Both the position numbers and the translations under genes were made by a program. Shown here piece by piece: positions 1 through 7,235 of a stretch of 13,889 bases of DNA (position 1 is its first letter; the number at the start of each line of letters is the position of its first letter). The stretch is from NCBI GenBank assembly GCA_002316675.1, contig DCDZ01000023.1, positions 1-13,889 on the forward strand, given 5' to 3'. The notes below the pieces were generated by a model. The model had not been told where the DNA came from and did not search any database. It saw only the letters and a list, made by a program, of their open reading frames with translations. The stretch comes from Tyzzerella sp. UBA1042 (GTDB taxonomy: Bacteria > Bacillota > Clostridia > Lachnospirales > Anaerotignaceae).

Positions 1-89
1 AATCTTGTGGATTCGCCGATCAGCTCAAGGCCTACGTTCTGCACCTTGCCGCTTCTTTGCTCTATTACTACAAAAATACCTTTGCTCAT
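1..89 (-). CDS. etfA: Electron transfer flavoprotein alpha subunit, N-terminal fragment (cut by window edge)
   Basis: Only the first 29 codons are inside the window. The peptide begins MSKGIFVVIEQRSGKVQNVG, which matches the usual start of clostridial EtfA (MSKGIFVV.EQR.GKVQ). The start ATG at 89-87 follows a strong GAAGGAGG site with good spacing. EtfA binds FAD and, with EtfB, forms the cytoplasmic electron carrier that passes electrons to or from acyl-CoA dehydrogenase. It is the third gene of a dehydrogenase-etfB-etfA operon on the minus strand. The 126-nt gap to etfB is unusually long for this pair and holds hairpins. The identity rests on the N-terminus plus gene order, because the FAD domain lies outside the window. 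Confidence 0.88.
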   Translation of the reverse strand, partial: MSKGIFVVIEQRSGKVQNVGLELIGESTR

Positions 90-120
90 AGTAGGGTTTC
101 CTCCTTCAATTTCTCAGCAG

Positions 121-206
121 TTCTCTATGCAAAATCCTGCATTTTAGAGAAATGCCCTGTTGTTTTTTGCAGAAATTAATATTGGGTGTTTCTGCCCCGG
201 AAGGGG
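121..206 (-). other. Structured etfB-etfA intercistronic region with three consecutive hairpins
   Basis: Three inverted repeats occur in series between etfB and etfA. At 121-151, TTCTCTA+TGCA pairs with TGCA+TAGAGAA around a 6-nt loop with a 3-nt bulge. At 169-195, GCAGAAA pairs with TTTCTGC around a 13-nt loop. At 195-206, CCCC pairs with GGGG around GGAA. In the minus-strand transcript none is followed by a U-run, so they do not look like intrinsic terminators. They could stabilise or process the mRNA and set the EtfB:EtfA ratio; that role is inference. Confidence 0.55.
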
Positions 207-215
207 TGAGGTGTC

Positions 216-1007
216 TTAGATAATGAACTTCTCTTCCAACTTTTTCACAATGGCTTCTACAGCCTGCTCCGGTGTTAGGTCGTTTAAAACGGTTCCCGCA
301 CCCTTCATTTCTTTTGTGAAGGATTTGTATACGTTGGTGGGGGAGCCTTTTAAGCCGATCATATCCAGCTCTAAAAGATTTTTCAAATCCTCAAAGCCGA
401 TGGTCTTGATTTCTTTTTTATAAGCATCAAAAACACCGCCGACGGACATATATCTAGGCTCAGCCAATTCTGCGATGGCAGTCAAAAGGCAGGGAGTTTT
501 TACTTTCACAATGTGGTAGCCGTCCTCAAACTGTCTTTTTACAGTCACAAAGCTATCCCCGGCATCCACAATTTCTTCTACATAAGAAACCTGAGGCAGG
601 TGCAGTTTTTCTGCAATCTGGGGGCCAACCTGTGCTGTGTCACCATCGATTGCCTGACGGCCGGTGATGATCAAATCATAGCCTACCTTTTGCAAAGCTG
701 CGGCCAAAATGCCGGAGGTTGCATAAGTATCGGAGCCGCCGAATTCTCTTGCGGAAACAAGGAAGGCTTCGTCGCAGCCCATAGCCAAAGCCTCTCTGAG
801 GGCAATATCCGCCTGAGGAGGGCCCATGGAGACAACGGTTACGGTGCCGCCTAATTTTTCTTTTAAGGACAAGGCAGCTTCAATGCCTGTTTTATCATCA
901 TGGTTGATGATGGAGGGAACACCGTCACGGATCAGTGTGCCTGTTTTCGGATCAATCTTTACTTCTACGGTATCAGGTACCTGTTTGATACAAACAACGA
1001 TTTTCAT
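216..1007 (-). CDS. etfB: Electron transfer flavoprotein beta subunit
   Basis: A 263-residue EtfB, the usual length. It starts MKIVVCIKQVPDT, the standard EtfB N-terminus. The start at 1007 is chosen over an in-frame ATG at 1028 because the AAGGAG site (1019-1024) lies between them and the family start matches. The nucleotide-binding loop GRQAIDGDTAQVGP (about residues 116-129) is the form typical of clostridial Bcd-associated Etfs, several of which are flavin-based electron-bifurcating. Bifurcation here is inference. With EtfA it forms a cytoplasmic FAD heterodimer that exchanges electrons with the acyl-CoA dehydrogenase encoded 40 bp upstream. A small oddity is His36 in NHDDK, where Pro (NPDDK) is the common residue in this family. 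Confidence 0.95.
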   Translation of the reverse strand: MKIVVCIKQVPDTVEVKIDPKTGTLIRDGVPSIINHDDKTGIEAALSLKEKLGGTVTVVSMGPPQADIALREALAMGCDEAFLVSAREFGGSDTYATSGILAAALQKVGYDLIITGRQAIDGDTAQVGPQIAEKLHLPQVSYVEEIVDAGDSFVTVKRQFEDGYHIVKVKTPCLLTAIAELAEPRYMSVGGVFDAYKKEIKTIGFEDLKNLLELDMIGLKGSPTNVYKSFTKEMKGAGTVLNDLTPEQAVEAIVKKLEEKFII

Positions 1008-1047
1008 AGGAAAAGTTTCTCCTTTCATATTTTCAGAGTATGATAAA

Positions 1048-2190
1048 TTACTTCAAGCCTAACCAACTGGAAATAACAATTTTCTGTACTTCGGAGGTAC
1101 CCTCATAGATTTCTGTAATCTTTGCATCACGCATCATTCTTTCAATGGGGTAATCTCTTGTGTAGCCGTAGCCGCCGAAAAGCTGAAGGCATCTTCTGGT
1201 TACATCGCTTGCGATGGAGCCTGCCATATATTTTGCCATAGCGGACAGGTGGGTATAGGGTCTGTGGGCATCCTTTTCACAGGCTGCTTCATAAACCAAA
1301 AGCTTCACTGACTCCACCTTTGCGGCCATATCCGCCAATTCAAATTGTGTGTTTTGGAACTGACCGATTTTTCTGTTAAACTGTTTTCTTTCCATAACAT
1401 ATTTTACGCATTCTTCAATGGCGCCTTCTGCGATACCCAAGGCCTGGGAAGCGATACCGATACGTCCGCCGTCCAAGGTCTGCATTGCAATTTTAAAGCC
1501 TTGTCCTTCTTTGCCCAATATGTTTTCCTTGGGGATGCGACAGTTTTCAAAAATCAATTCACAGGTTGCAGAGCCGCGAATACCCATTTTTCTTTCTTTA
1601 TTGCCGATGGTGAACCCGGGGGTGTCCTTTTCAACAATAAAGGCGGAGATGCCCCGGTTGCCTTTTGCTTTATCTGTCATGGCAATAATCACATAGGTGT
1701 CTGCATAGCCTGCATTTGTGATAAATACCTTTGTACCGTTTAACACATATTCATCACCGTCCAGCTTTGCCGTTGTTTGCTGCATAGAGGAATCCGTTCC
1801 TGCACTGGGCTCGGTTAAACCGAAGGCACCCAGCTTTTCACCCTTTGCAAGGGGAACTAAGTATTTTTGTTTTTGCTCATCGCTGCCAAACATATAGATT
1901 GGGCCGGCGCAAAGGGAGGTGTGTGCGGAAACAATAACCGAGGTTGTGGCACAAACCTTGCCAAGCTCTTCAACTGCCATGGCGTAGGTTAAATAATCCC
2001 CGCCGGCACCGCCGTATTCTTTCGGAAAGGGGATGCCCATAAAACCGAATCTTGCCAGCTTACTTAACGACTCCACGGGAAATCTTTCTTCTTCATCCAG
2101 CTCTTCCGCCAAAGGCTTTATTTCTGTTTCGGCGAATTTTTTGTAAAGATCTCGCAATAAAACGTGTTCTTTAGAATAGCCAAACTCCAT
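1048..2190 (-). CDS. Short-chain acyl-CoA dehydrogenase (butyryl-CoA dehydrogenase or acryloyl-CoA reductase type)
   Basis: A 380-residue FAD enzyme with full-length family features. Signature 1 is GAFGLTEPSAGTDSSM in the middle of the protein, and the C-terminal block is QLFGGYGYTRDYPIERMMRD followed by IYEGTSE. Glu363 in YEGTSE is at the position of the catalytic base in short-chain acyl-CoA dehydrogenases. It is first in an operon with etfB and etfA, the arrangement of clostridial Bcd/Etf complexes that reduce crotonyl-CoA to butyryl-CoA. The acrylate-pathway propionyl-CoA dehydrogenase/Etf (acryloyl-CoA reductase) of C. propionicum-like bacteria is a real alternative. No crotonase, thiolase or hydroxyacyl-CoA dehydrogenase genes are adjacent, which leaves the substrate open. 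The ATG at 2190 follows AAGGAGGAA. Transcription probably starts at the sigma-54 promoter at 2323-2337. Confidence 0.93.
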   Translation of the reverse strand: MEFGYSKEHVLLRDLYKKFAETEIKPLAEELDEEERFPVESLSKLARFGFMGIPFPKEYGGAGGDYLTYAMAVEELGKVCATTSVIVSAHTSLCAGPIYMFGSDEQKQKYLVPLAKGEKLGAFGLTEPSAGTDSSMQQTTAKLDGDEYVLNGTKVFITNAGYADTYVIIAMTDKAKGNRGISAFIVEKDTPGFTIGNKERKMGIRGSATCELIFENCRIPKENILGKEGQGFKIAMQTLDGGRIGIASQALGIAEGAIEECVKYVMERKQFNRKIGQFQNTQFELADMAAKVESVKLLVYEAACEKDAHRPYTHLSAMAKYMAGSIASDVTRRCLQLFGGYGYTRDYPIERMMRDAKITEIYEGTSEVQKIVISSWLGLK

Positions 2191-2322
2191 AAACTTGTTC
2201 CTCCTTAGATCATTTAATATTTAGGCAATTCCCTGCAAAGGGGAGTGTTTTTTACGTCCATCCTTTGTTGCGGTATTACCTGTATTATATTTTGTTATTT
2301 CTCTAACAATTATATTTTATCA

Positions 2323-2337
2323 GCAACTAATGTGCCA
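2323..2337 (-). promoter_or_regulatory. Sigma-54 (-24/-12) promoter of the acyl-CoA dehydrogenase operon
   Basis: Read on the minus strand the site is TGGCAC-ATTAG-TTGC, an exact match to the core sigma-54 consensus TGGCAC-N5-TTGC. It points toward the dehydrogenase gene and predicts a start near 2311, giving a leader of about 120 nt. The divergent neighbour encodes a sigma-54 activator, which independently supports the call. Confidence 0.9.
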
Positions 2338-2401
2338 AACAAGGTCTTTCTTGATTTTGCCTTAAAAATGCAAAGAAAGCATGGCATCCTGTTGTAATAA
2401 A

Positions 2402-2416
2402 TGTTAGAATGTAACA
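2402..2416. promoter_or_regulatory. Candidate upstream activator site (inverted repeat TGTTA-N5-TAACA)
   Basis: A perfect 5+5 bp dyad, TGTTA GAATG TAACA, lies about 65-80 bp upstream of the -24 element, where enhancer-binding proteins often bind. It also lies just upstream of the regulator's -10 element, so binding could also repress the regulator gene. Related TTGT/ACAA half-sites flank it (near 2391-2400 and 2421-2427). The arms are short and AT-rich, so chance is possible. Confidence 0.4.
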
Positions 2417-2426
2417 AAGTCATTGT

Positions 2427-2432
2427 TATAAT
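2427..2432 (+). promoter_or_regulatory. Likely sigma-A -10 element of the sigma-54 activator gene
   Basis: A perfect TATAAT at 2427-2432 sits 32 nt before the ATG and before a GAGG ribosome site at 2451-2454. The -35 region at 17-bp spacing (TTAGAA, 2404-2409) is poor and overlaps the TGTTA-N5-TAACA dyad. A regulated promoter would fit. Confidence 0.5.
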
Positions 2433-2463
2433 TTAAATTTCTCACAGAACGAGGTATCTTTCT

Positions 2464-3870
2464 ATGAAGCTGACAAAGGAACTTTTTTTATCCATGAATT
2501 TTCTCCCTGATGTGTTGGATCGTATTAATGACGGGGTGAATGTGGTGGATGCAAGCGGCATACTTGTTTACGTCAATGACATCAGCGCCAACTATGCCGG
2601 CAAGCGAAAAGGGGAAATGCTTGGTAAATCCATTACCGATTTTTATCCTGCTGCGGTGCTTTTAGCCGTTTTGCAGGATAAAAAGTCTGTATTGGATAAA
2701 ACCATTCATTTTGTGCCGCCAAAAAAATATATTGTGAATTCTTATCCAATTTTTCACAAGGGGGAATTCATCGGGGCTTTTTCTGTGTTTCAGGATATAC
2801 AGGAGCTGGATCAGCTGAACAGCAAAATAAAACAGCTGGAGATACAGGTGAAGCTGAATAAGCCTGAGGGGGATTTTAACCATGTGGTGCATTTGGGCAC
2901 CATGCAAAGCGTGTTCCGTCAGGCCAAGAAAATTGTGGGCTCCTTGGGAGGCCCCCGCCACTCCATCATTACCGGGGCGTCGGGAACGGGGAAAACCATG
3001 CTGGCGACTCTCATTTATAATTATGCCAAGGAGATTGGTGTTATCAGCAAAAATGCCCCCTTTATCGAAATCAACTGTGCCCAGTTTACCAATCCGGACA
3101 TTGCCGCCGTGGAAATTTTCGGCTCTGTAGAGGGGGCGTACACAGGCTCAAAAAAGAAAAAAGGCTTGTTTGAGCAGGCAAACGGGGGAATTTTATTTTT
3201 GGACGAGGCCCATACCATTGAAAATTATCAAAACCTGCTGCTTAAGGCCATCGAATCCGGCAAAATCCGCCGCATCGGCGACACCAGAGAAACGGATATT
3301 AATGTTATTGTGATAGCCGCCTCCACCAAAAACCTCCATGAGGTGTTCCTTCCCGAGCTGTATCAGCGCTTGGGGCAATACGAAATGTATCTGCCCTCCT
3401 TGCAGGAGCGTTCCTTGGAAGAAAAGGAGCAGTTATTTTTGCATTTTGTGAAAAAATATGAAACGGCCGTATGGGAGGCCCGCCGCATTCATTATCATGT
3501 TGTGTTTACTCCCCAGGCAAAGCACGCACTGCTGAATGCCGTTTATCCAAGGAATATCAGACAAATGCGGGATGTCATCAATTACAGCATTGATGCCTCC
3601 TCGCCGTTGATTGAAGATATTGGGGAAAAAACGGATATTACCACCGTGGTGGGGTTGGAGCATATCCCTTTTGAGGTTTCGGAAAAGGCGGATGCGGAAA
3701 AAAGCAATCTTTCCCCTGCCAATAAAATTAACAAAGAGGTGGGGCAGTTTATTCTGGAACGGTACAATAAGGGAGACGGCCCCAGAAAAATTTCCCGCCG
3801 CTTGGGAGAAATGGGCTATGATTTGCCCTATTATAAGGTAGCCTACTATTTGAAAAAGAAAAATAGCTAG
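2464..3870 (+). CDS. Sigma-54-dependent transcriptional activator, PAS-AAA+ with atypical C-terminal DNA-binding region
   Basis: A 468-residue enhancer-binding protein. An N-terminal PAS-like sensor (about residues 12-115) is followed by a short, probably helical linker (about 112-132) and a sigma-54-interaction AAA+ domain (about 140-380). Visible motifs are Walker A GASGTGKT (171-178), the sigma-54 contact loop GAYTGS (224-229, usually GAFTGA), Walker B ILFLDE (243-248) followed by AH, Arg302 at the arginine-finger position, and a sensor II-like YPRNIRQMR (361-369). The first Arg of the usual FRxDL motif is replaced (FLPEL). The C-terminus (about 420-468) is rich in basic residues and lacks an obvious Fis-type helix-turn-helix. 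It resembles a homeodomain-like HTH (GPRKISRRLGEMGY). It is divergent from the dehydrogenase-etf operon, whose promoter is sigma-54 type, so that operon is the probable target. The signal sensed by PAS is unknown. Confidence 0.9.
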   Translation: MKLTKELFLSMNFLPDVLDRINDGVNVVDASGILVYVNDISANYAGKRKGEMLGKSITDFYPAAVLLAVLQDKKSVLDKTIHFVPPKKYIVNSYPIFHKGEFIGAFSVFQDIQELDQLNSKIKQLEIQVKLNKPEGDFNHVVHLGTMQSVFRQAKKIVGSLGGPRHSIITGASGTGKTMLATLIYNYAKEIGVISKNAPFIEINCAQFTNPDIAAVEIFGSVEGAYTGSKKKKGLFEQANGGILFLDEAHTIENYQNLLLKAIESGKIRRIGDTRETDINVIVIAASTKNLHEVFLPELYQRLGQYEMYLPSLQERSLEEKEQLFLHFVKKYETAVWEARRIHYHVVFTPQAKHALLNAVYPRNIRQMRDVINYSIDASSPLIEDIGEKTDITTVVGLEHIPFEVSEKADAEKSNLSPANKINKEVGQFILERYNKGDGPRKISRRLGEMGYDLPYYKVAYYLKKKNS

Positions 3871-3908
3871 GGTTTCTGAAAACAAAAAGCCCAAAACGGA
3901 GGTGTCTT

Positions 3909-5153
3909 ATGGGCAGAAAACGAAAAAGAAAAAAGAAGGGCGGGAAAGCCTTTCCCATAGGGGTGATACTGGTTGTTTTATGTCTGTATCTGGTTTCAGT
4001 TTACGGCAATTCTTCGGGAACAGCTGTTTATATCAATCAAGAGAAGGTAGCCTTTTCTGCAAATACTGGAGAGCCCTTTACCGATGCCCAAGGGCGGATG
4101 CAGGTGCCCCTGCGGGCGGTGATGGAGGCCTATGGCTGTACCGTCACATGGACGGGAGAGGATACCACCTTGGAAAAAGGGGAAACCACGGTGCAGGTGC
4201 CTGTGGGAAAGACCTATCTCCTTGTCAATGGCGCGAAAAAATCCACGGATACGGCGGCTATGATGCAGGAAGGGCGCACTTATCTGCCCATTCGCCCTGT
4301 TTTGGAGGCCTTTGGGGCAAAGGTCCGATGGGATGGAGAGAAAAATGCCGTTATTATTACGGAAAGCCCGGAGGGCTTAGTAACGGTTCACTTTATTGAT
4401 GTGGGGCAGGCCGATGCCATTTTCATTGACAATAGAGAGTTTGAGGTATTGATAGATGGTGGAAATAATAAGGATGGAACAACGGTGGCGGAGTATTTGA
4501 AGGACTATGTTGACGGCACTTTGGATATGATCATTGCCACCCATCCCGATGCCGACCATATCGGCGGCTTGGATGATGTGATCGAAGCCTATTCCGTATC
4601 TAAAATCATAGACAGCGGCGCAGGAAAGAAGACCAAAACCTATGAGGAATATTGGCAGGCGGCACAAGATGAAGCAGATTGTGAAATTTTGTATGATGAA
4701 GATATAACCTTCGATTTAGGCCATGGTGCCAGCCTAAAGCTTATCGAAACGGGAGACGATTTTCAGGATGTGAATGACAGCAGCGTGGTGGCCCAACTGA
4801 ATTATGGGGAGGTTTCCCTTTTATTGACGGGAGATATGGGGCGAACGGCGGAACTTGGCTCCCTTTCCAAATTTGAAAAAATAACGGTTTTAAAATCCGG
4901 CCACCATGGCTCCAGAACCTCCTCCTCCCAAGCGCTATTGGATATTTTGCAGCCGGAGTATGTGGTAATATCAGCAGGGAAGGAAAACACCTACGGCCAT
5001 CCCCACAGGGCGGTACTGGAACGTTATTTTAACGGCGGCGCCACGGTTTACGGCACCTTCCGCAGCGGCATCATTGTGATGCATACCGATGGTGCTACCG
5101 TAACCTTTGATACCGACGACCCGGTTGTGCTCAGTGATGCGGGCGATTCTTAA
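3909..5153 (+). CDS. Membrane-anchored ComEC-like metallo-beta-lactamase-fold hydrolase with copper-amine-oxidase-type N-terminal domain
   Basis: A 414-residue protein. A very basic N-terminus (RKRKRKKK) and one hydrophobic segment (about residues 16-33) predict an uncleaved anchor with the rest outside the cell. Residues about 39-152 carry two VPLRAVMEAYG/LPIRPVLEAFG-type repeats of the copper amine oxidase N-terminal-like domain, common in clostridial surface proteins. From about 158 the ComEC-type hydrolase domain follows: HFIDVGQADA, metal motif THPDADH (211-217), LLTGD (305-309), GHHGS (331-335) and YGHPH (362-366). Such domains cleave phosphoesters, possibly nucleic acid, but the substrate here is unknown. 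There is no ComEC channel portion. The ATG at 3909 follows GGAGG. Only 38 bp separate it from the regulator, and neither a promoter nor a terminator is evident there, so co-transcription is likely. Confidence 0.85.
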   Translation: MGRKRKRKKKGGKAFPIGVILVVLCLYLVSVYGNSSGTAVYINQEKVAFSANTGEPFTDAQGRMQVPLRAVMEAYGCTVTWTGEDTTLEKGETTVQVPVGKTYLLVNGAKKSTDTAAMMQEGRTYLPIRPVLEAFGAKVRWDGEKNAVIITESPEGLVTVHFIDVGQADAIFIDNREFEVLIDGGNNKDGTTVAEYLKDYVDGTLDMIIATHPDADHIGGLDDVIEAYSVSKIIDSGAGKKTKTYEEYWQAAQDEADCEILYDEDITFDLGHGASLKLIETGDDFQDVNDSSVVAQLNYGEVSLLLTGDMGRTAELGSLSKFEKITVLKSGHHGSRTSSSQALLDILQPEYVVISAGKENTYGHPHRAVLERYFNGGATVYGTFRSGIIVMHTDGATVTFDTDDPVVLSDAGDS

Positions 5154-5191
5154 TCACTGTTTTTCACGTGGCCATATTAAATTTTACATAA

Positions 5192-5250
5192 AAAGCCCCA
5201 TTGCCGAAAATTGGACAACCAATTTCTGTAAGCAATGGGGCTTCTTTATG
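5192..5250. terminator. Bidirectional terminator between the MBL-fold gene and ftsH
   Basis: An 11-bp GC-rich stem (5194-5204 AGCCCCATTGC with 5232-5242) encloses a second stem AAATTGG/CCAATTT (5208-5214 with 5219-5225, loop ACAA). T-rich DNA follows on both strands: CTTCTTTAT on plus and TTTTTATGT on minus. It separates two convergent genes, so it probably ends both transcripts. Confidence 0.88.
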
Positions 5251-5270
5251 GGGTAAGATACTTTTTTATG

Positions 5271-7151
5271 TTAGCTGAAAAAGGTTTGTAATACGTTGTT
5301 CTCTTTTTCCTTGGGGCTTTCCTTTTGAGATTCGCTGTTTAGAATTTTCATAAATTCCTCCCCGGTGATGGTTTCCTTTTCCAAAAGATAAGCCGCAATC
5401 TCATCCATTTTTTCTTTACTTGTCGAAATGATTTCATAGGCCTTATCATGGGCTTCTTGAATCAAACGGATGACTGCCTTATCAATTTTTGCGGCGGTTT
5501 CATTAGAGCAGGCCAAGGTGGCATCTCCCCCCAGATATTGATTATTTACAGTTTCTAATGCAACCATACCAAATTCATCGCTCATGCCATAGCGGGTAAT
5601 CATGGCTCTGGCCATACGGGTGGCTTGCTCAATATCGTTGGAGGCTCCCGTTGTTACGGAGTTGAAGCAGATTTCTTCCGCAACACGCCCTGCCGTTAAT
5701 GTGGCAATTTTATTAAACACCTTTTCACGATCCATAAGGAAAAATTCCTCTTCATCCACCTGCATGGTATAACCCAAGGCCCCGGAGGTTCTGGGAATGA
5801 TGGTGATTTTATGCACGGGGGCGGAGTTTTTCTGCTTTGCTGCCACCAAGGCATGGCCCACTTCGTGATAAGCGATGATTTTCTTTTCGTGCTTGGAAAT
5901 TACGGTACCTTTTCTCTGGTATCCTGCCAAAATCACTTCAACGCTTTCCTCCAAATCATTTTGGCTGACCTTGGTGCGGCCCATACGAACGGCACGCAAT
6001 GCGCCTTCATTGATAATATTGGCAAGCTCTGCCCCCGAAGCGCCGGAGGTTGCCCTTGCAATGGGGCCAAAATCGATGCCTCCTTCCATGGTAACTTTTT
6101 TTGCGTGTACCTTAAGAATGGATTCTCGTCCTTGTAAATCCGGCAGTTCCACGGGGATTCTGCGGTCAAAGCGTCCGGGACGCAGCAGAGCCTTATCCAA
6201 GGTTTCCGGGCGGTTGGTGGCCGCCAGAATAACCACACCTTTTTTGCCGTCAAACCCATCCATTTCTGTCAAAAGCTGGTTCAAGGTTTGTTCTCTTTCG
6301 TCATTGCCCCCCATGCCGCCGCCGTCTCTTTTTTTACCGATGGTATCTATTTCATCAATAAAAACAATGCAGGGCGCTTTTTCGTTTGCCTGCTTAAATA
6401 AATCCCTGACCTTGGCGGCGCCCATACCAACGAACATTTCTACAAATTCAGAACCGGAGATGGAGAAAAAGGGTACATTTGCCTCCCCTGCGACGGCTTG
6501 TGCCAACAGGGTTTTTCCTGTTCCCGGCGGGCCTACCAGCAAGGCACCCTTGGGTAATGTGGCGCCAACAACGGTATATTTAAAGGGGTTATGCAAAAAG
6601 TCCACAATTTCCGTAAGGGCTTCCTTGGCTTCATCCTGCCCCGCCACGTCGGAAAAGGTCTTGCCTGTTTGCGCCTTAACATAAATTTTTGCGTTAGACT
6701 TGCCGAAGGACATGGCATTGCCCCCCATGCCGCCCATTTTTCCCATCATCTTGCTCATACCAAAACGCCAGAGCAGGGCAAATACAACAATCATAATGAT
6801 TGTGCTGATAATCGGCGAAATTTCCTTAGGCTTTACCTCGTTAAATTTCACACCGGCTTGATCCAGCCGATCCACCAGCATACTGTCGTCCATACGTCCG
6901 GTGACATATACTTTTTCCGGCTGCACCTCTGTGTCTTCCTCGGTAGTTCCTTTTAAAACAAAATAAATATTATCTTCGTTTACTTGCACCTCATTTACGT
7001 TTTGCCCTTTTAATTCACTTAAAAAAACGTCATAGGTCACCTTTTCCATGGCGTCCTTTGTTATTAAGGGCAGTAAAAACATATTGAATAGATACATCAG
7101 CAGCAGTACTAAAATCCAATAAAAAATAAACGGTTTCTTTTTATTCTCCAT
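5271..7151 (-). CDS. ftsH: ATP-dependent zinc metalloprotease FtsH
   Basis: A 626-residue FtsH, close to the usual length. It has two N-terminal membrane segments (about residues 9-30 and 112-128) flanking an external loop, then the AAA+ module: Walker A GPPGTGKT (207-214), pore motif MFVGMGA (239-245), Walker B IVFIDE (262-267), and a second region of homology with ATNRPETLDKALLRPGRFDR (311-330). The M41 protease domain has zinc motif HEVGH (429-433; HEAGH is commoner, the zinc-binding and catalytic residues are intact) and Asp506 as the likely third ligand. It degrades membrane and regulatory proteins as a hexamer in the cytoplasmic membrane. The ATG at 7151 follows GAAGGAG. It lies 84 bp after marR with no clear promoter or terminator between them, so it is probably in the marR transcript. 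A neighbourhood without tilS or hpt suggests a paralogue of the main FtsH (inference). Confidence 0.97.
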   Translation of the reverse strand: MENKKKPFIFYWILVLLLMYLFNMFLLPLITKDAMEKVTYDVFLSELKGQNVNEVQVNEDNIYFVLKGTTEEDTEVQPEKVYVTGRMDDSMLVDRLDQAGVKFNEVKPKEISPIISTIIMIVVFALLWRFGMSKMMGKMGGMGGNAMSFGKSNAKIYVKAQTGKTFSDVAGQDEAKEALTEIVDFLHNPFKYTVVGATLPKGALLVGPPGTGKTLLAQAVAGEANVPFFSISGSEFVEMFVGMGAAKVRDLFKQANEKAPCIVFIDEIDTIGKKRDGGGMGGNDEREQTLNQLLTEMDGFDGKKGVVILAATNRPETLDKALLRPGRFDRRIPVELPDLQGRESILKVHAKKVTMEGGIDFGPIARATSGASGAELANIINEGALRAVRMGRTKVSQNDLEESVEVILAGYQRKGTVISKHEKKIIAYHEVGHALVAAKQKNSAPVHKITIIPRTSGALGYTMQVDEEEFFLMDREKVFNKIATLTAGRVAEEICFNSVTTGASNDIEQATRMARAMITRYGMSDEFGMVALETVNNQYLGGDATLACSNETAAKIDKAVIRLIQEAHDKAYEIISTSKEKMDEIAAYLLEKETITGEEFMKILNSESQKESPKEKENNVLQTFFS

Positions 7152-7235
7152 GTCATCACACTCCTTCTTTTCCCCTGTTATGTAGTTGTTATCATGGGGT
7201 TATATTCCTGTTTTTTGTGGATACAAAGGAAGAAA

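Noticed and set aside
195..206. CCCC-GGAA-GGGG hairpin near the etfB stop as an operon terminator
   Set aside because: It has only a 4-bp stem and no downstream T-tract on the minus strand, and etfA follows with a strong ribosome site, so transcription must continue.
5875..6684. Long plus-strand ORF (269 codons) antisense to ftsH
   Set aside because: It lies entirely inside the ftsH coding region, has no ribosome site or recognisable motif, and its composition reflects the reverse of conserved FtsH codons.
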